Notes: generated by a model from the letters alone, not told the origin. Shown: positions 7,302 through 13,440, numbered from the stretch's first letter. The stretch is 13,440 nucleotides of DNA from Candidatus Aminicenantota bacterium (GCA_023135995.1 JAGLRY010000114.1:1-13440); one strand, 5' to 3'. A program made the numbers and translations.

Positions 7302-8300
7302 TCACAAATCTAAGTGCTCGACTATCTCAGAGGCAATGAGAGGGGCATTACCACCAGCACGGTTATTGATGAGGAGGTAGACCCATCTGCCGTCCCTCAG
7401 CGCTGCTCTCACAACCGTGACAGTATCTTGAACAGTGCTGGGATGCAGCATTCCCTCAACCAGCGCGTTGAAAGGGAAAGCAGCCGCATAGGTCTCTGTA
7501 TAGGTTTTTCCCCGGGGAGTCAGAAGGCGGATGAGAAGAGAGTTGTCGCTGTTGAATTTGGCCCCTTGAGCTTTCTCGAACTGGCTGTGCAGTGAGGGCA
7601 GCCATGTCCAGTGGGACAACACAAGGCCAACCCCATGTTTTGCTAATACATCAAAAAGTGGCTGCGCAAGCAGTCGCCCTGTCCTGATTTCCACATGGTA
7701 GCGACTATCTTTAGGAATGTTGCTGAAAAATTCATCCAATTCTGATGCAAGGTTCTCCGGAGTCGAAGACTCGCTCTTTCTCTGGTATTCCTGCTCGAAT
7801 ATCATTCCTGTCAATGAGGTATCCAGCAATGAAGTTGCGGGCTCGTAGAAACCCTTGATGTACAATTTTGTGTTCAAATAATCCGTGTTTTCTACGTATG
7901 TTTTACCACGGCGAAGCTTTTTTGCAAGAACTAACTGAGGCACTTTGAGGATCATGCGGTTGTTCTCTGTCATGTGTTTTTGGTATGTCCGGAGGACATG
8001 GAGATTTTGCGTCGGAGTGCCCTTACTGTCGACCAAGGAACGATAGAAAGTAAAATCGATCTCGAGAACGGAAAAATGATCGTAGTACTCAACAACACTG
8101 TCTACAGGAAGGACTTCCTCAGTGAAGGTTTTCACTCCAACAGTTGTGGTCCTTCGGGTTATTCTTCCTTCGTATTTTTCTTTGGAGTAAATCTGCCCTA
8201 TCCATCCGGCATACCTATCGCTTGTCGTGCCAATAAAAAGATGTGGATGAATATCCTTAAACAGGAAATTCTCTTTGAGCTCTTTCGCAGCGATTTTCAT
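7302..8300 (-). CDS. DUF72 (YecE-like) family protein
   Basis: A DUF72 protein, a family with a TIM-barrel-like fold and no established reaction. Recognisable blocks are LFIGTTSDRYAGWIGQIY near the N-terminus, LEIDFTFYRSLVDSKGTP, MILKVPQLVLAKKL, YHVEIRTGRLL and the C-terminal WVYLLINNRAGGNAPLIAS. At 332 residues it is longer than the common form of roughly 250, with extra sequence before and within the barrel. I chose the ATG at 8300-8298, which has AAGAG about five bases upstream; a GTG 24 bases further upstream is in frame but has no Shine-Dalgarno site. The gene is divergent from the first SDR gene, with a perfect 9-bp inverted repeat between them, and convergent with ogt. Confidence 0.88.
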   Translation of the reverse strand: MKIAAKELKENFLFKDIHPHLFIGTTSDRYAGWIGQIYSKEKYEGRITRRTTTVGVKTFTEEVLPVDSVVEYYDHFSVLEIDFTFYRSLVDSKGTPTQNLHVLRTYQKHMTENNRMILKVPQLVLAKKLRRGKTYVENTDYLNTKLYIKGFYEPATSLLDTSLTGMIFEQEYQRKSESSTPENLASELDEFFSNIPKDSRYHVEIRTGRLLAQPLFDVLAKHGVGLVLSHWTWLPSLHSQFEKAQGAKFNSDNSLLIRLLTPRGKTYTETYAAAFPFNALVEGMLHPSTVQDTVTVVRAALRDGRWVYLLINNRAGGNAPLIASEIVEHLDL

Positions 8301-8339
8301 AATTCTCTTATAGAATATTAACACCGATCAAAAAATACA

Positions 8340-8375
8340 AATAAGCAAACTGTCATGAATTCGGGATTGCTTATT
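8340..8375. promoter_or_regulatory. Inverted repeat in a divergent intergenic region, candidate operator
   Basis: AATAAGCAA (8340-8348) and TTGCTTATT (8367-8375) are perfect 9-bp inverted arms separated by 18 bases. The half-site centres are 27 bp apart, near two and a half helical turns. The element sits between the divergent DUF72 and SDR genes, where a dimeric regulator could act on either side. No regulator gene is visible nearby. Confidence 0.45.
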
Positions 8376-8390
8376 CTGGAGTCGTGAAAT

Positions 8391-8419
8391 TTGCGTGTGA
8401 TACGATTTTATAATATATT
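8391..8419 (+). promoter_or_regulatory. Candidate promoter for the tandem SDR genes
   Basis: TTGCGT (8391-8396) and TATATT (8414-8419) are spaced by 17 bp; an overlapping perfect TATAAT occurs at 8409-8414 but lacks a well-placed -35. Transcription would start about 20 bases before the ATG at 8444, with AAGGAGA at 8432-8438 in the leader. Confidence 0.35.
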
Positions 8420-8443
8420 ACTGTAACTTAGAAGGAGAGACAA

Positions 8444-9208
8444 ATGAGGAAATACGGAGATCTGGAGAATAAAAGAGCTATCATCACTGGCGGTGCTAGT
8501 GGAATTGGCCTGGCCACAGCCCAAAGGTTTTCTGACGAGGGGGCCAGAGTCGTGATCTTTGATTGGGACAAGGAACGGCTCAAAGACGTTCTGTCTGAAA
8601 ATCCCGGTTTAAGTGGTGGAGTCCATGCGGATGTCAGTCAACTCACAGAGGTTAAGGCTGCGTTTCAAAGAGCTGATGAAATCTTGGGAGGCATCGATAT
8701 TCTCATCGCAAACGCCGGGATCAGTTTCCGCAGTCCTTTTCTCGACACAGACTATGAACAGTGGGCTAAGGTTCTCAGGGTGAATTTGGATGGCGCATTT
8801 CTCTGTGCGAAAGAGGCGATTAGCCGTATGAAAAAACAAAAAGATGGTGTTGTCCTCTTCACGGCCTCCACGAATGGATTGGAGGGGCATCCTCTGTATG
8901 CGGATTACAATGCATCCAAAGCGGGAGTTATTGTCCTGGCCAAAACGCTGGCTTTGGAGTTTGCACCCTGGTTGCGTGTGAATGCCATTTGTCCCGGTTG
9001 TGTTTTGACTCCCATGCAGAAAGCCGAATACACACAGGAGATGCTTGAAAAAGTGAATGAGAATATCCCACTCCAACGACATGCATCGCCCGAAGAAGTG
9101 GCGGGATTGTTCGCTTTCCTCGCCTCAGATGAGGCGGCTTACATCACTGGACAAGCCATTCCGATCGATGGTGGAGAGACCTCTGGACAATTTCTCAAAG
9201 ATAAATAA
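8444..9208 (+). CDS. Classical short-chain dehydrogenase/reductase (SDR 1)
   Basis: NAD(P)-dependent oxidoreductase of the classical SDR family, 254 residues. The cofactor motif TGGASGIG is at residues 15-22. Asp40, at the end of the second beta strand (VVIFDWD), favours NAD(H) over NADP(H). NAG is at 90-92 and the catalytic tetrad is complete: Asn114, Ser142, Tyr155 and Lys159 (YNASK). The C-terminus has the usual YITGQAIPIDGG. The start has a good AAGGAGA site. A second SDR follows 87 bases later and then the P-protein-like pair, suggesting that both dehydrogenases act in one catabolic route. The family covers alcohols, sugars, hydroxy acids and steroids, so the substrate cannot be named. 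Confidence 0.93.
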   Translation: MRKYGDLENKRAIITGGASGIGLATAQRFSDEGARVVIFDWDKERLKDVLSENPGLSGGVHADVSQLTEVKAAFQRADEILGGIDILIANAGISFRSPFLDTDYEQWAKVLRVNLDGAFLCAKEAISRMKKQKDGVVLFTASTNGLEGHPLYADYNASKAGVIVLAKTLALEFAPWLRVNAICPGCVLTPMQKAEYTQEMLEKVNENIPLQRHASPEEVAGLFAFLASDEAAYITGQAIPIDGGETSGQFLKDK

Positions 9209-9295
9209 GAGTGGATAGATGAGGAAAAAAGCTGAAAGGATCGAGAGTTACTTACATATATTGAAACACGTCTCGATGGGATCAGGAGGAGAAGG

Positions 9296-10084
9296 ATGAG
9301 TGGGAACAACAAAATAAAAGAGCTGATGAGCTTAGAGGGAAAAGTCGCCATAATCACAGGAGGTGCATCGGGCATTGGCCTTGCCTCAGCGAAACGATTG
9401 GCTGAGGCTGGGGCGACGATCGCTCTTTGCGATATTAATGAGTCAAAGGGAAAAGAGGCTGTAGCGGAGGTCCAAAAGTTAGGAACCGAGGCCCAATTTT
9501 ATGCATGCGATGTGACGTCTGACTTGGATTGCCGGCGAGCCATTGATTCCATATACAGGGATTTTGGCCGCATCGACATTCTGTTCAACAATGCCGGAAT
9601 CATATGGCGCAAGAGTATCACTGAATTGAGTGAAGACGAATGGGATGCTGTGCTGGATGTGAACCTGAAAGCGATATTTTTGCTCTCACGACATGTGATC
9701 CCTCTCATGGAGAGAAGTGGAGAGGGCAGCATCATCAACACAGGCTCGGGATGGGGTCTTAAGGGCGGCGCTAAGGCCGCCGCTTATTGTGCCGCAAAGG
9801 GTGGTGTCGTCAATCTCACGCGGGCCATGGCCATCGATCATGGAAAGCAGGGAATTCGCGTCAATTGCATATGCCCGGGTGATACCGACACGGAGCTCTT
9901 GCATGAAGAAGCCGTCCAGCTGGGTTTGCCAGAGGGGGAATTTATGAGGGAGGCGGCAGACCGGCCACTTCAACGCGTTGGACTACCAGAGGATATCGCC
10001 AATGCAGTTCTGTATTTTGCCAGCGAACTATCTAGCTGGATCACGGGCTCCATTCTCGTTGTAGATGGCGGCGGAATTGCTTAG
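9296..10084 (+). CDS. Classical short-chain dehydrogenase/reductase (SDR 2)
   Basis: Second classical SDR, 262 residues. It has TGGASGIG at 21-28, Asp46 (ALCDIN) indicating NAD(H) preference, NNAG at 98-101, and the complete tetrad Asn123, Ser151, Tyr164 and Lys168 (YCAAK). The C-terminal WITGSILVVDGGG is typical. The purine-rich AGGAGGAGAAGG runs directly up to the ATG at 9296, deciding this start over a later Met at residue 11. It resembles SDR 1 but differs clearly in the substrate-binding region after the tetrad (DTDTELLHEEAVQLGLPEGE), so the two probably act on different intermediates or in different directions. It reads towards the P-protein-like genes across the 270-base structured gap. 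Confidence 0.93.
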   Translation: MSGNNKIKELMSLEGKVAIITGGASGIGLASAKRLAEAGATIALCDINESKGKEAVAEVQKLGTEAQFYACDVTSDLDCRRAIDSIYRDFGRIDILFNNAGIIWRKSITELSEDEWDAVLDVNLKAIFLLSRHVIPLMERSGEGSIINTGSGWGLKGGAKAAAYCAAKGGVVNLTRAMAIDHGKQGIRVNCICPGDTDTELLHEEAVQLGLPEGEFMREAADRPLQRVGLPEDIANAVLYFASELSSWITGSILVVDGGGIA

Positions 10085-10120
10085 AAACATAAAGCAGTAG
10101 ATAAAACATAGACATTTTTA

Positions 10121-10133
10121 TGAATAATTCAGG
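10121..10133 (+). repeat. 13-bp repeat TGAATAATTCAGG, copy 2
   Basis: Exact copy, preceded by TTTTTA. A near-inverted partner, TGGATTATTCA, follows at 10141-10151 with one mismatch in 11 bases, so the pair could form a hairpin or represent two facing element ends. The final GG forms part of a Shine-Dalgarno-like AGGAG (10131-10135). Confidence 0.75.
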
Positions 10134-10139
10134 AGAAAG

Positions 10140-10199
10140 ATGGATTATTCACGGACCGAGGTTGCAGTAGCGGCGAGGAAGTGGCTCATGAAGTTGTAG
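10140..10199 (+). CDS. Possible 19-residue leader peptide ORF
   Basis: ATG at 10140 is preceded four bases earlier by AGGAG and runs for 19 codons (beginning MDYSRTEV, ending KWLMKL) to a TAG at 10197-10199. The stop falls inside GTTGTAG (10193-10199), which can pair with either of two downstream segments, a layout seen in attenuators. The peptide has no run of one amino acid. It may equally be a coincidental ORF or the stump of a lost gene. Confidence 0.2.
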   Translation: MDYSRTEVAVAARKWLMKL

Positions 10200-10262
10200 T
10201 GAACTACCACGAATGAGCTACAACGAAGCCGATGCTGTGAGATCGGTTTGCCCGAAGGGTAA
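10181..10262 (+). other. Structured intergenic segment, possible RNA with mutually exclusive stems
   Basis: Several stems can form in the transcript: GTGGCTCAT (10181-10189) with ATGAGCTAC (10213-10221, one G-U pair), enclosing GTAG-UGAA-CTAC (10196-10207); AAGCCGAT (10226-10233) with ATCGGTTT (10242-10249); and a CCC-gaa-GGG hairpin (10251-10259) extended by TTG/TAA. An alternative pairing of GTTGTAG (10193-10199) with CTACAAC (10218-10224) excludes the first. It could be a cis-regulatory leader for the downstream pair or a relic of a mobile RNA. No known riboswitch class was recognised. Confidence 0.35.
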
Positions 10263-10320
10263 AAGATGCTGACAATAAGATATTGAGTGTTTTTTAAATA
10301 TAAATGTGTCAGTAGCTTTT
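10261..10320. repeat. Imperfect 14-bp inverted repeat upstream of the GcvPA-like gene
   Basis: AAAAGATGCTGACA (10261-10274) faces TGTCAGTAGCTTTT (10307-10320), agreeing at 12 of 14 positions, around an AT-rich 32-base loop that contains a T6 run. It lies directly before repeat copy 3. CTGACA (10269-10274) with TTTAAA (10293-10298) is a possible but poor promoter in the same place. Confidence 0.4.
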
Positions 10321-10321
10321 A

Positions 10322-10334
10322 TGAATAATTCAGG
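10322..10334 (+). repeat. 13-bp repeat TGAATAATTCAGG, copy 3
   Basis: Exact copy, preceded by TTTTA as is copy 2. It lies 20 bases upstream of the GcvPA-like ATG and just before its Shine-Dalgarno sequence, so it is likely to be in the leader or at the promoter of that gene. Confidence 0.75.
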
Positions 10335-10354
10335 TTAAGGAAAGGAGAAAGGAG

Positions 10355-11797
10355 ATGAATGAGAAAAACAAAAGCGTTCATCCATACATTCCAAACTCAG
10401 TACCAGAGGTCAAAGCAAAAATGATGAAAGACATCGGCATAACGGATATCGAGGAGCTTTATGAAGATATTCCTGAACATCTTCGGTTCAAAGGAAAGAT
10501 GAATTTGCCCGAGGCTTTGACGTCTGAGTACGCGCTGAAACGTCATGTAGAGGGTGTCCTTTTAAAAAATTTATCTTGCAAAGATCATATCAGCTTTCTG
10601 GGGGGAGGATGTTGGCAGCACTACGTGCCTGCCATTTGCGATGAGATCAATCAGCGCTCAGAATTTTTAACGGCTTATGCGGGAGAACCGTACGAAGATC
10701 ATGGACGATTCCAATCACTCTTCGAGTATGAGAGCTTGATGGCCGAGCTCCTGGATATGGATGTGGTGAATGTACCGACATATGATTGGTGCCAGGCAGC
10801 GGGTACGGCCATTCGGATGGCAGGACGAATCACTGGTCGCAATGAGATCCTTGTTGCAGACACCGTTTCACCGGAAAGACTTGCTGTCATTCGAAATTAT
10901 TGCCATCCTGTGATGAATATCAGGCTTGTCAAACATTGTCCTCAGACCGGGATCATGGACCTTGAGGATATGGAGACAAAGACCTCGTCCAAAACAGCGG
11001 GTGTTTATTTTGAGAATCCTTCATTTCTCGGGTTTATCGAACATCAGGGCGAGCTGATCTCAGAAATCGCTCACAAAAGCGGAGCCATTTCTATTGTGGG
11101 CGTCGACCCAGTGTCCCTGGGTGTGATCCGTCCCCCAAGCCAATATGGAGTGGATATTGTGTGTGGAGACATCCAGTGTTTGGGTGTTCATATGTTTTTC
11201 GGCGGTGGACTCGGGGGCTTCATTGCCTCTCGGGATGAAGAAAAGTATGTCATGGAGTATCCATCGCGCCTTTTTGGGATCACAAAAACCGCAGTAGAGG
11301 GAGAATATGGCTTTGGTGATGTGGCTTATGAGAGGACCTCTTTTGCAGAGAGAGAGGAGGGAAAGGAATTTGTTGGCACGCATGCAGCTCTTTGGGGCAT
11401 CACGGCAGCTGTTTATCTTTCTCTCATGGGGCCGCACGGAATGAAGGAACTCAACACGGTCATTCTACAAAAATCGCACTACCTTATGAAGCAACTTTCC
11501 GTAATCAGTGGAGTGAGAGCTCCGTACTTCAAGTCCTCACATTTTAAGGAATTCGTGGTTGATTTTAATGAAACGGGAAAGACAGTCAAAGATATCAACA
11601 CGTATCTGCGGTCAAAGAAAATTTTTGGTGGCAAGTCCCTGAGATCAGTATTTCCAGAGCTAGGTGAGAGCGCTCTGTACTGCGTCACTGAGATCCACAC
11701 GAAAGAAAACTTGGATTCTTTGATTCAAGCGATCAGAGAGATCGTGGACTCTGCTGGAATACTGGATCTCAGGGAGGAAGGATCGACCGATGACTGA
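10355..11797 (+). CDS. GcvPA-like protein: divergent relative of glycine decarboxylase P-protein subunit 1
   Basis: A 480-residue homologue of the alpha-type (GcvPA) subunit of two-subunit glycine decarboxylase; typical members have about 440-450 residues. The fold is clear from HPYIPNSVPEVKAKMM, IEELYEDIPEHLR, RSEFLTAY, SLFEYESLMAELLDMDVVN and the late block GDIQCLGVHMFFGGGLGGFIASR. Three signature segments differ from genuine GcvPA. The YQPEISQG-type motif is GEPYEDHG (110-117). NASMYDGATA is NVPTYDWCQA (139-148). REKATSNICT is REEGKEFVGT (333-342). The symbol is withheld because these changes make glycine decarboxylation doubtful. AAGGAG at 10342-10347 sets the start. The gene overlaps the next by eight bases, indicating coupled translation of a heteromeric enzyme. 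No gcvT, gcvH or lpd is visible here. Confidence 0.85.
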   Translation: MNEKNKSVHPYIPNSVPEVKAKMMKDIGITDIEELYEDIPEHLRFKGKMNLPEALTSEYALKRHVEGVLLKNLSCKDHISFLGGGCWQHYVPAICDEINQRSEFLTAYAGEPYEDHGRFQSLFEYESLMAELLDMDVVNVPTYDWCQAAGTAIRMAGRITGRNEILVADTVSPERLAVIRNYCHPVMNIRLVKHCPQTGIMDLEDMETKTSSKTAGVYFENPSFLGFIEHQGELISEIAHKSGAISIVGVDPVSLGVIRPPSQYGVDIVCGDIQCLGVHMFFGGGLGGFIASRDEEKYVMEYPSRLFGITKTAVEGEYGFGDVAYERTSFAEREEGKEFVGTHAALWGITAAVYLSLMGPHGMKELNTVILQKSHYLMKQLSVISGVRAPYFKSSHFKEFVVDFNETGKTVKDINTYLRSKKIFGGKSLRSVFPELGESALYCVTEIHTKENLDSLIQAIREIVDSAGILDLREEGSTDD

Positions 11798-13343
11798 AGA
11801 CAAGACAATCAAGGTAAGAAAATTTCATCAAGCCAAATGGGACGAGCCAGTGATTTTTGAGTTGGACACCAAGGGCGAGAGGGGGATCCAAGTCCCTCGA
11901 GTGGAGAAGGAGATCCAAGAGCAGATCGGGGATGGGATCTCTACTTTACCTGAAAACATGAGGAGAAAAGAGGCCCCAGCCCTGCCTGAGGTCTCCCAGA
12001 TGCGCGTCTTAAAACACTTTCTCCGGCTTTCCCAGCACTGCTTGGGTGCGGACCTGAATGTCGATATAGGGCAGGGGACCTGCACGATGAAGTACAGTCC
12101 TAAGATCAACGAAGTTTTGGTGCGTATGCCCGAGGCTGCGGATATTCATCCCTGGCAGGATGAAAGTACGGTCCAGGGGGCCCTGGAGATCATTTACAAA
12201 GTGGACACCTTTCTGAGAGAGATATCAGGCTTAGATCAGTTCACCTTCCAGCCAGGAGGGGGATCCGCTGCTATTCTGGCCATGGCTTCTATTGTTCATG
12301 CGTATTTTGAGTCGAAAGCTGAGACTGGAAGGGACGAGATCATCACGACAATTTTTTCACATCCTTCGGATGCGGCCGCCACAGCCGTCAAGGGATTTAA
12401 AATAATCACGCTTTACCAGAACGAGGATGGCTTGCCTGATGTGGAGGCACTAAAAAAGGCCCTTTCCGAACGTACAGCTGGACTATTCATCACAAATCCT
12501 GAAGACACGGGGATTTTTAATCCCAGGATCGATGAATTCACGAAACTCGTCCATGAAGCAGGGGGTTTTTGCGGGTACGACCAGGCAAACGCTAACGGGA
12601 TTTTAGGTATCACACGCGCGCGTGAAGCCAATTTTGATATGTGTTTTTTCAACCTCCACAAAACCTTTTCGTCACCTCACGGATGTGGTGGCCCTGGTTT
12701 GGGGGCACTGGGTGTGAAAAAAGAACTCAGAGATTACTTGCCTGTTCCAGTGGTGGAATACAACGGGGAGAGTTATTATGTGAATGACAACTTGCCTTAC
12801 ACGATTGGAAAAGTGAGGGGCTTTTTTGGCGTTTTTCCCGCAGTTTTGAGGGCGTATGCCTGGATAATGAGTTTGGGTGCTGAGGGGCTTAAAGAGGCTG
12901 CACATGTGGCTGTTCTCAACAACAACTATGTGCTGAAAAAGATAAGGGAGCTCAGGGGAGCGGATGCCCCCTATGCAGAGGGTCGTCACCGTATCGAGCA
13001 AGTGCGGTACAGCTGGCAGAAATTGATGGAAGAAACGGGTGTCACCACAGAGGATGTGATCTGCCGCATGGCTGATTTTGGCTTTCACCTCTGGACCAGC
13101 CATCACCCCTTTGTCGTTCCTGAACCGTTCAGCATCGAACCCACGGAATCCTATTCCAAGGATGAACTGGACGAATACATCGCAGGTTTGGCAAAGGTTG
13201 TCGAAGAGGCTTATGAAGATCCGGAAAAAGTAAAAAACGCTCCTTACAACAGTGTGATTCATAAGATCGACCCGAGTTCTCTGGATGATCCTGATAAGTG
13301 GGCGATAACCTGGAGGGCTTACCTTAAAAAGCACAAAACCTGA
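11790..13343 (+). CDS. GcvPB-like protein: divergent PLP subunit related to glycine decarboxylase P-protein subunit 2
   Basis: A 517-residue homologue of GcvPB, somewhat longer than usual. PLP-fold features are retained: the Schiff-base lysine Lys291 in NLHKTFSSPHG, Asp264 in GYDQANANGILGI for the pyridine nitrogen, CTMKYSPKINE (98-108), VQGALEIIY, LPVPVVEYNG and IEPTESYSKDELD. The segment that reads DSAHGTNPAS in glycine decarboxylases is IFSHPSDAAA here; the PLP-stacking histidine appears kept as His191 while the G-T-N that follows becomes P-S-D. The loop QP--GA-GE is QPGGGSAAI, and the late CMHEFV motif is absent (GRHRIEQVRYSW). The start lies inside the end of the GcvPA-like gene, with GGAGG and AAGGA upstream. 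The stop TGA lies inside repeat copy 4. A PLP enzyme acting on another amino acid is the best reading. Confidence 0.87.
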   Translation: MTEDKTIKVRKFHQAKWDEPVIFELDTKGERGIQVPRVEKEIQEQIGDGISTLPENMRRKEAPALPEVSQMRVLKHFLRLSQHCLGADLNVDIGQGTCTMKYSPKINEVLVRMPEAADIHPWQDESTVQGALEIIYKVDTFLREISGLDQFTFQPGGGSAAILAMASIVHAYFESKAETGRDEIITTIFSHPSDAAATAVKGFKIITLYQNEDGLPDVEALKKALSERTAGLFITNPEDTGIFNPRIDEFTKLVHEAGGFCGYDQANANGILGITRAREANFDMCFFNLHKTFSSPHGCGGPGLGALGVKKELRDYLPVPVVEYNGESYYVNDNLPYTIGKVRGFFGVFPAVLRAYAWIMSLGAEGLKEAAHVAVLNNNYVLKKIRELRGADAPYAEGRHRIEQVRYSWQKLMEETGVTTEDVICRMADFGFHLWTSHHPFVVPEPFSIEPTESYSKDELDEYIAGLAKVVEEAYEDPEKVKNAPYNSVIHKIDPSSLDDPDKWAITWRAYLKKHKT

Positions 13344-13351
13344 ATTATTCA
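13339..13351 (-). repeat. 13-bp repeat TGAATAATTCAGG, copy 4 (inverted)
   Basis: CCTGAATTATTCA is the exact reverse complement of the other copies. It supplies the TGA stop codon of the GcvPB-like gene and lies 26 bases before the next ATG. If the 13-mer is an element end, this orientation would mark the left end. Confidence 0.75.
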
Positions 13352-13377
13352 AGCAAAAGAGAGGAAGAGGAGGATAC

Positions 13378-13440
13378 ATGCTAAGGATTAAAAATGTAAG
13401 GAGAATGGTCCCTCTTGTTTTGGGGGTAGTGTTGATTTTG
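13378..13440 (+). CDS. 5' end of a gene for an exported or membrane protein (partial)
   Basis: AGGAGG (13368-13373) precedes an ATG at 13378. The 21 visible codons begin MLRIKNVRRM and continue into a hydrophobic run VPLVLGVVLIL that reaches the window edge. A basic N-terminus followed by a hydrophobic core is typical of a signal peptide or signal anchor. It starts 34 bases after the GcvPB-like stop on the same strand and may be cotranscribed. A substrate-binding protein or other transport component would suit a catabolic cassette, but nothing visible identifies it. Confidence 0.6.
   Translation, partial: MLRIKNVRRMVPLVLGVVLIL

Larger units (their letters stand above)
10139..10334 (+). mobile_element. 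Candidate small non-autonomous element (MITE-like) between repeat ends
   Basis: The segment begins with a degenerate inverted form of the 13-mer (TGGATTATTCA, 10141-10151) and ends with an exact forward copy (10322-10334) preceded by TTTTA. Copy 2 lies immediately to its left as a further direct copy. The roughly 196 bases contain several strong stems and no transposase. This is the layout of a miniature inverted-repeat element or the decayed end of a larger one. No target-site duplication is evident: the flanks are AGAAA on the left and TTAAG on the right. Confidence 0.3.

Noticed and set aside
8609..9082. Open frame of 157 codons on the minus strand
   Set aside because: It mirrors the first SDR gene, whose cofactor motif and catalytic tetrad are complete. 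The antisense product has no coherent features.
10355..13343. Plain annotation as the glycine cleavage system P-protein
   Set aside because: The fold matches, but several signature motifs near the active site are replaced in both subunits and the other glycine cleavage genes are absent here, so the gcvPA/gcvPB symbols were withheld.
12672..13379. Long open frame of 235 codons on the minus strand
   Set aside because: It lies entirely opposite the GcvPB-like gene, which has unmistakable family motifs, and its own translation shows no recognisable domain or ribosome site.

Overview
The window looks like the chromosome of an uncultured, moderately AT-balanced bacterium. Shine-Dalgarno sites are clear, genes are loosely packed, secreted peptidases stand beside each other, and there are several small repeats. 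The mix of secreted C69 and M1 peptidases, a DUF72 protein and a remnant of a GKPSKW-type C-terminus would fit an anaerobic, peptide-using lineage such as Aminicenantes-like bacteria. That placement is a weak inference, because no rRNA or marker gene is present. No tRNA, rRNA, CRISPR array, transposase gene or phage gene was seen.

Left part (1-4256): a secreted C69-family dipeptidase (+) converges, with only 20 bp between the ends, on a secreted M1-family zinc metallopeptidase (-) that starts at TTG. The bases upstream of the M1 gene hold the C-terminal remnant of another gene. Middle part (4257-8300): a small ABM-like alpha/beta barrel protein; a family 4 glycosyltransferase with a near-consensus promoter, followed closely by a class I methyltransferase; a 45-nt near-palindromic double-hairpin repeat; an Ogt-type O6-alkylguanine DNA methyltransferase; and a convergent DUF72 protein.

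Right part (8444-13440): two short-chain dehydrogenases in tandem, a 270-bp structured intergenic stretch bracketed by copies of a 13-bp repeat, then two overlapping genes related to the two subunits of glycine decarboxylase P-protein (GcvPA and GcvPB), and the first codons of a gene with a signal-peptide-like start. Both P-protein-like subunits keep the fold and, in the B subunit, the PLP lysine. Several signature active-site motifs of genuine glycine decarboxylase are replaced in both subunits, and no gcvT, gcvH or lpd is present here. Together with the two NAD-type dehydrogenases this suggests a catabolic cassette for an amino-acid-like substrate other than glycine. This is the best candidate for an undescribed system in the window.

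A 13-bp sequence, TGAATAATTCAGG, occurs four times (three forward, one inverted), always between or at the ends of genes. It is either the terminal repeat of small or decayed mobile elements or a palindromic operator.
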